NCBI GenBank assembly: GCA_026391755.1
Contig: JAPLDN010000272.1
Location: 1 to 18,439 of the forward strand
Direction: 5' to 3'
DNA length: 18,439 bases
Origin: Bacteroidota bacterium
Lineage (GTDB): Bacteria > Bacteroidota > Bacteroidia > Bacteroidales > FEN-979
In this document: positions 6,406-14,271 of the stretch, one piece after another
Layout of the letters: every line of letters begins with the position of its first letter
How positions within the stretch are numbered: position 1 is the first letter of the stretch
The notes under the pieces: generated by a model
What the model saw: only the letters and a program-made list of their open reading frames with translations
What the model was told of the DNA's origin: nothing
The model's database searches: none
Translations under genes and position numbers: made by a program

Positions 6406-8193
6406 ATGGAAAAACACCTGGTTGAGATGATGCATAACAGTGCGGCACGTTATGGCATGCGGGAGGTATTCCGTTATAAGGAATCCGGAGCGAGGGAATA
6501 CAAAAGCTATAACTGGCAGGAGCTTTCCGACATCACCAACCGGGTTGCAAAATCATTGCTGGCTCTGGGTTTCGGACCTGGATCAAACATTGGAATTTTC
6601 AGCGATAACAAGCCTCAATGGACCTTTTCCGATCTCGGGATACTCGCCGTCAGGGGCGTTTCAGTCCCCTTTTTCGCAACAGCTTCAAAGCCCCAGCTGA
6701 AATATATTGTGGATGAGACCCTGATGGAACTGATCTTTGTCGGGAACCGGGAACAAATGGACAAGGCATTGTGGCTTTTCGGCCATACTCCTTCCCTGAA
6801 AACGGTTGTTTGTTTTAATAATGACCTCACAGCGGATGAGGAAGGGCGTTGTTTAAACTGGAGTGCATTCCTCAAGCTAGGGGATAATGGAGCTTACGGG
6901 GTCCAGCTTGAGCGGATCCTTAAGGAGGCAGAACCGGATGACCTTGCAACGATCATTTATACTTCCGGCACAACCGGGGAGCCCAAAGGCGTTATGCTTG
7001 ACCATGACAACTTCTTCAGCTGTTTTAAAAACCATGACGAGCGGCTCATCGTCAACGAACAGGATGTATCATTCTGCTTTTTACCCCTTAGTCACATCTT
7101 TGAAAGGGGATGGACATATTACATGCTGTACAAAGGGGCCGTAAATGTTTACCTGGAGAATCCGAAAACAGTCATCGAAGAACTCCCAAAAGTCAGGCCC
7201 AGCGTGATGTGCACTGTCCCAAGGTTTTTTGAGAAGACCTACGAAGGGATCAGGAGCGAGGAAGCCAGGTGGGCCCCGGGAAAAAGAAAAATATTCGAAT
7301 GGGCGGTTTTAACCGGTCATGAATATTCGGCCTACATTAAAAACAATAAAAAGCCTCCGTTAGGTGTAAGGTTGAGGAGAGGAATTGCCGACAAACTGGT
7401 GCTGAAAAAACTCAGGTCAATTTTCGGAGGGAATATCCGCTTCATACCTTGTGCAGGCGCGGCAATCAGGCCGGAGCTGCTGAAGTTTTTCCATGCGGCC
7501 GGACTTTTTGTTAATTACGGCTACGGTTCAACCGAGGCTACCGCTACCGTTTCATGCTTCAGGGATGATATATATGAGTTTGAATCCTGCGGAACGGTGA
7601 TGCCGGGTACTACAGTTAAAATAAGTGATGAAGGGGAGATCCTTATTTCAGGACCGACTGTTTTCAAAGGCTATTACAAAAAGCCCAAAGAAACCGCCAA
7701 GGTGTTGAAAGAGGGATGGTATTATAGCGGCGACCAGGGAACATTCAGCGAAGCCGGTAACCTCATCATGCTCGACAGGATCAATGATATCTTTAAAACC
7801 TCGGGCGGAAAATTCGTATCTCCCCAGAAAGTTGAATTACTGCTGGGCGATGACCAGTTCATCGAACAGGTAGTAGTTCTGGGCGACAACCGCAAATTCA
7901 TCTCAGCGCTCATTGTGCCCTCCTTTGCCGTTGTCAGGTCACATTTTCCTGAGATCAGCAGGAAACACAAGGAAGATGCCACACTGATTTCCGATGACTC
8001 GGTCCTCGAATTCTTTAAAAAACGCCTTGAACTTATCCAGGAAGATCTTGTCCCGTATGAAAGGGTTGTAAAATTCACCTTACTGCCTGAACAATTCAGC
8101 ATTGAAAATGAGGCGTTGACAAGTACTCTGAAACTAAAGCGTAAAGTGATCTCAGCCCTGTATAAAGAGCAGATTGAGGCGATGTACCTATAG
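6406..8193 (+). CDS. Long-chain fatty acid--CoA ligase (AMP-forming)
   Basis: A 595-residue member of the ANL superfamily, long-chain acyl-CoA synthetase branch, which activates fatty acids with ATP to acyl-AMP and then acyl-CoA. The P-loop YTSGTTGEPKG is at 185-195 and YGYGSTEA at 371-378. The adenylate-binding YYSGDQG is at 439-445, and the hinge/linker DRINDIFKTSGGKFVSP at 457-473. LPLSHIFERGWTYY (226-239) is typical of the long-chain type. A TTG at 6403 is in frame, but the adjacent ATG at 6406 is the natural start. No membrane anchor is visible; these enzymes are usually peripheral on the inner membrane. The gene faces an acyltransferase gene whose stop codon overlaps its own. Chain-length specificity cannot be read from the sequence. 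Confidence 0.92.
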   Translation: MEKHLVEMMHNSAARYGMREVFRYKESGAREYKSYNWQELSDITNRVAKSLLALGFGPGSNIGIFSDNKPQWTFSDLGILAVRGVSVPFFATASKPQLKYIVDETLMELIFVGNREQMDKALWLFGHTPSLKTVVCFNNDLTADEEGRCLNWSAFLKLGDNGAYGVQLERILKEAEPDDLATIIYTSGTTGEPKGVMLDHDNFFSCFKNHDERLIVNEQDVSFCFLPLSHIFERGWTYYMLYKGAVNVYLENPKTVIEELPKVRPSVMCTVPRFFEKTYEGIRSEEARWAPGKRKIFEWAVLTGHEYSAYIKNNKKPPLGVRLRRGIADKLVLKKLRSIFGGNIRFIPCAGAAIRPELLKFFHAAGLFVNYGYGSTEATATVSCFRDDIYEFESCGTVMPGTTVKISDEGEILISGPTVFKGYYKKPKETAKVLKEGWYYSGDQGTFSEAGNLIMLDRINDIFKTSGGKFVSPQKVELLLGDDQFIEQVVVLGDNRKFISALIVPSFAVVRSHFPEISRKHKEDATLISDDSVLEFFKKRLELIQEDLVPYERVVKFTLLPEQFSIENEALTSTLKLKRKVISALYKEQIEAMYL

Positions 8194-9054
8194 GGCCAGT
8201 TTCCATCGTTTGTGCGACCATAGCCAGTTCCCCGGGCTTTTCAGGATCGCTTCCTCCAGTTTTTTTGCATACCTTTTTGTGACCTCGCCTTCGGGCAGGG
8301 TCGCAGGCTCATCGGCAAGCAGTGTTGCTTCAACTGCATAATACCCTCTTTTTACGCGCTTTACATCTACATAAACCACCGGGTAATTATACATGCGGGC
8401 ATATTTCTCGGGACCGTGAAGAAAGGCAGTTTCCCTGCCCAGAAATTCGACCCAATAAGATTTTTCAGCATTGCTGGGACTCTGGTCGGCAGCCATGATA
8501 TAGACCGAAGGGGTCTGGGCATTCCTTTCGAATACCAGGAAAGTCTCGTATATGGAAGCAAGGGTAGTCCCGAATTTAACCCGGCTCCATTTCATGAAGC
8601 GGTTTATGTATTTATTGCTGAGGGGTTTGTAGAAGGCAATGATGGGATGTTTTGTGAATAAGCCCGGTGACATGCTTCCCCATTCAAAGTTGTTGTAATG
8701 GGCGGGCAGGGCGATAACGCTTCTTCCCTGCGCCAGCCATGGTTCTATGATCTCAGGGTTTGTTATAAAGTGGCGCTTCCTTACAGTTGCGGGAAGCATC
8801 GTAAACCCTTTGATCCCTTCGGCAAGAATATCCGCCAGGTTCTTATAAACATCACCCGTTATTGTATTCAATTCTTTCTCGTCCAGTGAGGGGAAGCATG
8901 TTTTAAGGTTTGTGCGGATGACTTTTTCCCTGTAGCCCATTACCCTGTGGAGGAAGAACTGTCCGAAATCAGAAAGAAGATAAAGCAGGGGGAAAGGGAG
9001 CAGCCCTATCAGGAAGACAAAAAACAAGAAAAGTCCTGTCAGCAGGAGGTCCAT
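8188..9054 (-). CDS. Lysophospholipid / lipid A acyltransferase (LpxL/HtrB family)
   Basis: A 288-residue protein with an N-terminal membrane anchor (residues ~2-28, very hydrophobic) and the LpxL/HtrB acyltransferase domain. The catalytic motif is H119-YNNF-E124, an HX4E variant of the usual HX4(D/E). GRSVIALPAHYNNFEWG, IIAFYKPLSNKYINRFM and the final PGNWLWSHKRWK are family hallmarks. The enzyme should move an acyl chain onto a lipid A precursor or related lipid at the inner face of the cytoplasmic membrane. Bacteroidota have such proteins both for lipid A and for amino-acid-linked lipids, so the exact acceptor is open. It is convergent with the acyl-CoA synthetase, sharing six bases at the ends. 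Confidence 0.88.
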   Translation of the reverse strand: MDLLLTGLFLFFVFLIGLLPFPLLYLLSDFGQFFLHRVMGYREKVIRTNLKTCFPSLDEKELNTITGDVYKNLADILAEGIKGFTMLPATVRKRHFITNPEIIEPWLAQGRSVIALPAHYNNFEWGSMSPGLFTKHPIIAFYKPLSNKYINRFMKWSRVKFGTTLASIYETFLVFERNAQTPSVYIMAADQSPSNAEKSYWVEFLGRETAFLHGPEKYARMYNYPVVYVDVKRVKRGYYAVEATLLADEPATLPEGEVTKRYAKKLEEAILKSPGNWLWSHKRWKLAL

Positions 9055-9084
9055 GCGGTTGGGTTAAAATTATACGGATTGTTC

Positions 9085-9372
9085 TTATTTCAACAGTTCC
9101 CTGAAGCCTTCATCACAGCTTTTCAGATCAAACTCAATCATTTCATATTTCGCAATGCCTTTGATCACGTAAGGGTCATCAGCCATAATTTGTTCAGCTT
9201 CAGTCCTTGTTAAGGCATTGAGCAGTATAAAGCCACCGTTGCGGGGAACCTTAGGACCGGAGCAGACAAGAATATTGTTAGCGATCAGTGTTTTTAAGTA
9301 AGCCCTGTGGGCATCGAGGTGTTTGTCAACCTCTTCGTCCGGGGCGAGGTATTTCGAATGAAATGCGAACAT
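9085..9372 (-). CDS. YciI-like protein
   Basis: A 95-residue protein of the YciI/DGPF-related alpha-beta barrel family. The ATG at 9372 gives MFAFHSKYLAPDEE, the normal start. An upstream in-frame ATG at 9447 would add 25 untypical residues (MRGHRIWVGQ...) and overlap the divergent symporter gene. Visible features are DKHLDAHRAYLKTL with the conserved His22, LVCSGP (35-40) and DDPYVIKGIAKYEMIEF (65-81). YciI proteins are small dimeric proteins, some with dioxygenase- or hydrolase-like activity, but the physiological role is generally unknown. A good -7 box lies upstream on the minus strand. Confidence 0.8.
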   Translation of the reverse strand: MFAFHSKYLAPDEEVDKHLDAHRAYLKTLIANNILVCSGPKVPRNGGFILLNALTRTEAEQIMADDPYVIKGIAKYEMIEFDLKSCDEGFRELLK

Positions 9373-9390
9373 AATCCTGAGTTTATGGAG

Positions 9391-9398
9391 CAAAGTTA
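9391..9398 (-). promoter_or_regulatory. -7 box upstream of the yciI-like gene
   Basis: On the minus strand this reads TAACTTTG, an exact match to TAnnTTTG, 18 bases before the chosen ATG. The nearest upstream TTG is 24 bases away, longer than the usual 19-21, so the -33 part is weak. Confidence 0.4.
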
Positions 9399-9435
9399 AT
9401 TTATTTATTAAATTTACCTGTCCAACCCATATCCT

Positions 9436-10827
9436 ATGCCCTCGCAAAGACGACTGTTATTGGGATTCCTTATTAGTTTCACATTCGTTATCCTTTTCCT
9501 TCTGATAAACCATTACACCGGTTTAAATGCGCCTGAAGCCCTTCTAATACCCCTTCGCTGGCTGCCGATCGCAATCTTCATGCTGTATGCCGTGAAGAAG
9601 AAAAGCCTGACCACCTGGATTTTCTTTTCCATGCTTGCCGGTGTTGAATTCGGGTACGACCTTCCGGTTGTTGCCAAAGAAATGAATCTGGTAAGCCAGA
9701 TATTCATACACCTAGTAAAGACCATTATCGCCCCCCTCTTGTTCGGAACTCTTGTAACCGGCATTGCAGGGCATGCCGATCTCAAACAGGTTGGCAGGAT
9801 GGGTTGGAAGTCACTACTTTATTTTGAGATCGTTTCAACCATTGCCCTTTTTATCGGATTGCTGGCAATCAATATCAGCGGTGCCGGACATGGTGTGATT
9901 GTACCTGCAGCGATGACCCAGGGAACCCTGCCTGAGGTCCACAGCCAGGGCTGGCGGGATATAGTATTGCATGTATTCCCCGAAAACATAGCAAAATCAA
10001 TTGCCGAGGGACAGGTGCTTCAGATCGTGGTCTTCAGCATATTGTTCGGCATCGCGGTAGCCATGGTCAAGGAGCAGTACCGTGCCCCAATGCTCCGTTT
10101 CACAGGATCCCTTACAGCCGTCATGTTCAAGTTCACCAACATGATCATGCTGTTTGCACCTTTCGCAGTGTTTTCGGCCATCGCATACAGCGTAGGGCAT
10201 ATGGGACTTGAGGTGCTTTTGAACCTTTTTCAACTGCTGGCGACTTTGTATGTCTCGCTTATCGCTTTAATGATCCTGGTGTTCCTTCCTATCCTGGTTT
10301 TCCTGAAAATACCGATAAGAAATTTCATCAGGGCCGTTTCGGAACCTGCAACCATTGCCTTTGCCACGACCAGCAGTGAATCGGCTCTTCCCCGTGCAAT
10401 AGAGAATATGGAAAAATTCGGAGTGCCCGGGAAGATTGTGGCCTTTGTGATCCCGACCGGTTACAGCTTCAACCTCGACGGTACCACGCTTTACCTGGCA
10501 ATGGCCTCCATTTTCGTGGCGAATATGGCCGGCGTCCACCTGAGCTTTGAAACCCAGATCATCATGATGGTCACACTTATGCTAACCAGCAAAGGCGTAG
10601 CCGGAGTGCCGCGTGCATCGCTTGTAATTTTGCTTGGGACGGCAGCAAGTTTCGGTTTGCCAACCTGGCCTATCTTCATTATTCTTGGAATTGATGAGCT
10701 GATGGACATGGCGAGAACGGCTACAAACGTTATCGGCAACTGCCTGGCCACGGTAGTGATCGCTCGCTGGGAAGGCGAATTCAACCTGGAGAAAGCAAAA
10801 AATCTGGACCTTGAATCAGAGGAGTGA
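9436..10827 (+). CDS. Dicarboxylate/amino acid:cation symporter (DAACS, GltP/DctA-like)
   Basis: A 463-residue secondary transporter with ~8 membrane helices and two re-entrant hairpins. The serine-rich HP1 motif is TSSESALP (312-319), the TM7 ion-site motif is NLDGTT (346-351), and HP2 is SKGVAGVPRASL (385-396). In TM8, D420, D424, R427, T428 and N431 correspond to substrate- and ion-binding residues of GltPh. The arginine favours an acidic substrate (glutamate, aspartate or C4-dicarboxylates). The position of GltPh D405 is N435 (NVIGN), as I recall for proton-coupled relatives such as DctA. An extended N-terminal helix pair precedes the core. Divergent from the yciI-like gene; 20 bases before the TfoX-N gene. 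Confidence 0.92.
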   Translation: MPSQRRLLLGFLISFTFVILFLLINHYTGLNAPEALLIPLRWLPIAIFMLYAVKKKSLTTWIFFSMLAGVEFGYDLPVVAKEMNLVSQIFIHLVKTIIAPLLFGTLVTGIAGHADLKQVGRMGWKSLLYFEIVSTIALFIGLLAINISGAGHGVIVPAAMTQGTLPEVHSQGWRDIVLHVFPENIAKSIAEGQVLQIVVFSILFGIAVAMVKEQYRAPMLRFTGSLTAVMFKFTNMIMLFAPFAVFSAIAYSVGHMGLEVLLNLFQLLATLYVSLIALMILVFLPILVFLKIPIRNFIRAVSEPATIAFATTSSESALPRAIENMEKFGVPGKIVAFVIPTGYSFNLDGTTLYLAMASIFVANMAGVHLSFETQIIMMVTLMLTSKGVAGVPRASLVILLGTAASFGLPTWPIFIILGIDELMDMARTATNVIGNCLATVVIARWEGEFNLEKAKNLDLESEE

Positions 10828-10847
10828 ATAATTAATACTGTTAATTT

Positions 10848-11192
10848 ATGGCATATGATAAGCAGCTTGCCGAAAGGGTCAGCCGTACTTTCGGGATCCT
10901 CGGAGTTTTCTTTGAGGAGAAGTACATGATGGGAGGGATCTGTTATATGGTGAATGACAAGATGTGTGCAGGAGTTATTAAGGATGAACTGATGACACGC
11001 ATCGATCCTGAGGGCACTGAAGATGCAATGAAAAAGAAAGGATGCCGCCTGATGGATTTCACTGGTAAAACAATGAAAGGTTTTTTATTCATTGATCCAG
11101 AAGGCACCGATATGGATAATGACCTGGAGTACTGGATCAGGCTTGCCCTAGAATACAACCCCAGGGCAAAATCAAGCAAGAAGAAAAAGTGA
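10848..11192 (+). CDS. TfoX/Sxy N-terminal domain protein
   Basis: A 114-residue protein covering just the TfoX_N domain. The recognisable blocks are EEKYMMGGICYMVNDKMCAGV (24-44), KDELMTRIDPEG (45-56), MDFTGKTMKGFLFI (69-82) and DLEYWIRLAL (92-101), followed by a lysine-rich tail (SSKKKK). In gammaproteobacteria the two-domain TfoX/Sxy regulates competence. Stand-alone N-domain proteins are common in Bacteroidota and their function is unknown, so the name should not be read as a competence role. It follows the symporter by 20 bases and precedes the broken MFS gene by 7, so the three may be co-transcribed. Confidence 0.85.
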   Translation: MAYDKQLAERVSRTFGILGVFFEEKYMMGGICYMVNDKMCAGVIKDELMTRIDPEGTEDAMKKKGCRLMDFTGKTMKGFLFIDPEGTDMDNDLEYWIRLALEYNPRAKSSKKKK

Positions 11193-11199
11193 AACCGGC

Positions 11200-12385
11200 A
11201 TGACAGAAAAAAAATCCTATACTCTCATCCTCATCAGCGCATCCCTCGCCATGCTGATGGTCAAGCTGGATGCATTTATTGTTAACATTTCCCTCCCTAC
11301 CATAGCCCAGTGGCGGCTCCATGCTTGTTGCCAATTGCCTGGCCATCATCGGCAGGTTCATGCCCCACGACAAGGTGGGTTCTTCCTATGGTATCCTTAC
11401 AACCATTTCGTCAATAGGTGTCAGCCTGGGCGCCCCGCTTGGGGGTTTTATCACCTATTATGCAAGCTGGCACTGGATCTTCCTGATCAACGTACCTATA
11501 GGGATTGCAGCGATCTGGCTGTCGGCAAAATATATCCCGGGAGAGACAAAAGAAAAATTTTCATTCAGCGGGTTCGATATCAGCGGGGCCCTGCTGGCCC
11601 TGTTCGCCTTCACTTTCCTTATCCTTGCCTTCAATTCCTTTGACAACAGGGGAGTTGAGGTTGTGATGCCTTACGGAGCTCTGCTCATTTCTGCACTCCT
11701 GTTTTACTTCTTTATTATGAGGGAAAAGAAAGCCCTCTATCCTATCCTTGATCTGAGCCTGTTCAGCATCAAACCCCTGACGTTTGCCCTCATCGCCAGC
11801 CTGCTCGCCAGCAGCGCCAACTTCGGGTATGCCTACATCATGCCGTTTTATCTTGAAAAGGACCTGGGGCTTACCTCCAATATCGTAGGGATGCTCCTGC
11901 TTATCTCATCCCTGGTTGTCATGGTATTGGCCCCGATGGCGGGTAAAATGTCAGATAAAATTCACCCTGTAAAGATCTGTTCCATCGCCCTGGTTGTAGG
12001 AATAATTGACTATTCCTTCTTTTCAACAGCGCTGGGGACTCTGCAGGTATGGGTCCCTATCGTTTTCCTGTTATTGTCGGGCACCTTCCTTGGGCTCTTC
12101 CTCTCGCCCAACAACACCATGATCATGAGCATGGCCACCGAAGGCAAACACGGAATTGTTTCCGCCACCTCAAACACCTTCACTTCGGTGGCAGCCGTGA
12201 TCGGCGTTTCGGTCTTCCAGATGGCTTTCTCCGTGACGACAGGCGGGGACAACGCCCATCCGACAATTCAGCAAAACATAGGAGGTGTGAGGAATGCATT
12301 TATTATAGGAGTTGTATTCCTGGTCCTTGCTCTGATTTTCACCCGCTTTTCCAGCAGATCACAGGATAAAGCGGCGGCATTATAA
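11200..12385 (+). pseudogene. MFS multidrug exporter (DHA2/EmrB type) with an internal frameshifting deletion
   Basis: The first 37 codons (11200-11310) encode a normal DHA2 start with TM1 (MLMVKLDAFIVNISLPTIA). The frame then turns into non-membrane sequence at a W codon. From 11312 the protein resumes in the +1 frame as GGSMLVANCLAIIGRFMP, the usual TM4 region, and runs intact to 12385 (motif C: SIGVSLGAPLGGFITYY, then ~9 further helices). Compared with EmrB from memory, about 70-75 codons holding TM2, TM3 and the motif A loop are gone. The break lies near 11305-11312. The ATG at 11321 could start a shorter protein lacking the gating region, but this is unlikely to be a working transporter. 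No insertion sequence is present. Confidence 0.85.
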
Positions 12386-12461
12386 TTGAATTTTTTGACT
12401 TCGGATGAGGTTTTCCCAATAGCCATCCGCAGACCAAAATAAAAACCAAAACACAGGGAAC

Positions 12462-13247
12462 ATGATCTTCAAAGTATCTCGTTACGGATGGCAGCCCGAC
12501 CTCCCCGATCAAAGGGATTTTCGCTTTGCCGCATCTCCTGCTGTATTATCGGAATTACCCGGAAAGACCGACCTCCGGCCCGGCTGTCCGCCGGTATATG
12601 ACCAGGGTGAACTCGGAAGCTGCACCGCAAATGCCATCGGCGCTGCCTTTGAATTCGGACTAATTAAGCAGGATGCGCCGGCTTTTATGCCTTCACGTTT
12701 ATTCATCTATTATAATGAGAGAGTGATTGAACACTCTGTCAGCAATGATAGCGGAGCCATGATACGCGATGGCATCAAGACCGTGAAGAAGGAAGGTGTT
12801 TGCCCCGAGAAAGACTGGCCTTACATCATTTCCAGGTTTGCCCTGAAGCCCGGGCCGGCCTGCTATTCGACGGCACTGGAACACCAGGTCCTGTCATATC
12901 ATCGTGTACCGCGCATCCTCGACCAGATCAAAGGATGTCTTGCCGAAGGATTTCCCATGATATTCGGCTTTACAGTGTATGAAAGTTTTGAAAGTGCGGC
13001 CGTTGCAGGTACCGGGATTGTTGAACTGCCGGCGCCCGGGGAGCATGTTGTAGGCGGGCATGCTGTACTTGCAGTCGGCTATGACAATACAAACCGCCGC
13101 TTCCTGGTTCGAAACAGCTGGAGCGATCAATGGGGCATGAAAGGGTATTTCACCATGCCATACACTTATCTCCTGAATGAGAACCTTTCAGATGATTTCT
13201 GGACTATTCGTCTTATAGAGGAAAATCAGGCAATAAACATGAAATAA
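12462..13247 (+). CDS. Papain-like (C1 family) cysteine peptidase, cytoplasmic, without propeptide
   Basis: A 261-residue protein consisting only of the mature-type papain fold. It has the oxyanion Gln48 and nucleophile Cys54 (DQGELGSCTANA), the catalytic His200 (GGHAVLAVGYD), and Asn218 (RNSWSDQWGMKGYF). There is no signal peptide and no inhibitor (I29) propeptide. The N terminus (WQPDLPDQRDF) resembles that of bacterial C1 peptidases found alone or fused to other domains. All catalytic residues are present, so activity on peptides is likely, but the target is unknown. It sits 76 bases after the broken MFS gene and 49 before the aquaporin. A weak hairpin (CGGATG 12402-12407 / CATCCG 12424-12429) lies in the upstream gap. 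Confidence 0.88.
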   Translation: MIFKVSRYGWQPDLPDQRDFRFAASPAVLSELPGKTDLRPGCPPVYDQGELGSCTANAIGAAFEFGLIKQDAPAFMPSRLFIYYNERVIEHSVSNDSGAMIRDGIKTVKKEGVCPEKDWPYIISRFALKPGPACYSTALEHQVLSYHRVPRILDQIKGCLAEGFPMIFGFTVYESFESAAVAGTGIVELPAPGEHVVGGHAVLAVGYDNTNRRFLVRNSWSDQWGMKGYFTMPYTYLLNENLSDDFWTIRLIEENQAINMK

Positions 13248-13296
13248 TTATCTTAGCTTTCTGATCACGAATTAGTACTAACCAAAAACCAACATC

Positions 13297-13995
13297 ATGA
13301 AAAAGTACATTGCAGAACTGATAGGGACCTTCAGCCTGGTCCTTTTCGGATGCGGAACCGCGGTGATCGCGGGCAATTCACAGGTAGGCCCAAGCGGGGT
13401 TGGCCTGCTGGGTATCTCAATAGCTTTTGGCTTTGCGGTTGTTGCCATGGCCTATGCTATAGGCGGCATCTCCGGTTGCCATATTAACCCGGCCGTCACC
13501 ATCGGGGTTTTAACGGCAGGTAAAATGAGTGTTAAAGACGCGATAGCCTATATTATCTCACAATGCGTTGGTGCAATACTCGGGGCCTTTGTACTGTATC
13601 TGATCGCAATCGGGAAGCCCGGCTGGCAGATGCCTGAATGGGGACTGGGTGCAAACGGCTGGGGGGAAGGTTATCTGGCCGCCTATAACGTCACCAGCGC
13701 TTTCCTGATCGAAACTGTAATGACTTTCCTGTTTGTTTTCGTGATCCTGGCGACAACATCCAAATTCGGGAATGGCGCAATGGCCGGCCTGGCCATTGGC
13801 GTAACCCTGATGTTGATACATCTTGTTACGATTCCTGTTACCGGGACATCGGTAAACCCTGCCCGCAGCCTTGGACCTGCCTTGTTTTCAGGGGGTAAAG
13901 CGCTTTCGCAGCTCTGGCTCTTTTTTGTGGCTCCAATTTTAGGCGCTGTTATTGCCGCTTTGGCCTGGAAGTTCGGGTTTGACAAAGAACAATAA
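13297..13995 (+). CDS. aqpZ: Aquaporin Z-type water channel
   Basis: A 232-residue MIP-family channel with six membrane helices and two half-helices. The NPA boxes are at 64-66 (GCHINPAVT) and 187-189 (GTSVNPARSLGPA). The selectivity filter positions read F44, H175, T184 and R190, the same set as E. coli AqpZ (F43, H174, T183, R189), so it should conduct water rather than glycerol. The start MKKYIAELIGT and the early Cys19 (LFGCGTAV) also match AqpZ. A clear hairpin terminator follows 22 bases after the stop, which ends the transcript. Confidence 0.95.
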   Translation: MKKYIAELIGTFSLVLFGCGTAVIAGNSQVGPSGVGLLGISIAFGFAVVAMAYAIGGISGCHINPAVTIGVLTAGKMSVKDAIAYIISQCVGAILGAFVLYLIAIGKPGWQMPEWGLGANGWGEGYLAAYNVTSAFLIETVMTFLFVFVILATTSKFGNGAMAGLAIGVTLMLIHLVTIPVTGTSVNPARSLGPALFSGGKALSQLWLFFVAPILGAVIAALAWKFGFDKEQ

Positions 13996-14013
13996 CAATA
14001 ATTTAAGGATTTC

Positions 14014-14046
14014 AAAAGCAGGCATTTCATCATTGCCTGCCTTTTT
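14014..14046 (+). terminator. Rho-independent terminator after aqpZ
   Basis: GCAGGCA (14018-14024) pairs with TGCCTGC (14034-14040), nine-base loop, preceded by AAAA and followed by CTTTTT. Confidence 0.85.
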
Positions 14047-14116
14047 CATGTGAGGGAATTTCTGAAACTCCTTGATTACTGAGCGTTTAGATATTCGTGC
14101 GGATGAAAATTCCCGG

Positions 14117-14167
14117 TTTTCCCGACGAATCCGGTGAAAAAACTCCCCGGTTCGTTCATCGGGAAAA
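14117..14167. repeat. Long imperfect hairpin in the aqpZ-repeat protein gap
   Basis: TTTTCCCGACGAATCCGG (14117-14134) faces CCGG-TTCG-TTCA-TCGGGAAAA (14147-14167). It pairs 9+4+4 bp with a four-base TTCA bulge on one arm, a one-base T bulge on the other, and a 12-base loop. The flanks repeat related pieces in direct orientation (GATGAAAATTCCCGG at 14102-14116, GGTGAAAAAACTCCCCGG at 14133-14150). No ORF that I recognise crosses it. It could be a REP/MITE-like repeat, a structured RNA, or a second hairpin behind the aqpZ terminator. This is the main content of the 276-base gene-free gap 13996-14271. Confidence 0.6.
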
Positions 14168-14211
14168 TCCATCAGTTTAACGGGCAGTGAAGGTTCCAGG
14201 CCGAAAACAGC

Positions 14212-14242
14212 TTTCCCCGGCCTTCATGGCGCATTAATTTTG
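14212..14242 (+). promoter_or_regulatory. Promoter of the repeat protein gene
   Basis: TTTC at 14212-14215 (one mismatch from TTTG), 19 bases, then TAATTTTG at 14235-14242, an exact TAnnTTTG. The ATG is 29 bases after the box, with a leader rich in CAACAA, typical of well-expressed Bacteroidota genes. Confidence 0.6.
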
Positions 14243-14271
14243 CTTCATCAACAACAACAAAACCAAACGCC

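Noticed and set aside
8699..8716. HX4E instead of HX4D in the acyltransferase as a loss of activity
   Set aside because: HX4E is an accepted variant in this family, so it is not a defect.
9373..9447. N-terminal extension of the yciI-like gene to the ATG at 9447
   Set aside because: The added residues do not fit the family, the internal ATG gives the standard YciI start, and the extension would run into the divergent symporter start.
11200..11643. A 147-residue ORF as a separate gene
   Set aside because: Only its first 37 codons are MFS sequence. The rest is out-of-frame reading of the same exporter gene, with a non-membrane composition.
12402..12429. CGGATG/CATCCG hairpin before the peptidase gene as a terminator
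   Set aside because: Only 6 bp with a 16-base loop and no T-tract after it.
13249..13256. TATCTTAG before aqpZ as a -7 box
   Set aside because: One mismatch in the most conserved part and no -33 element at the right distance.
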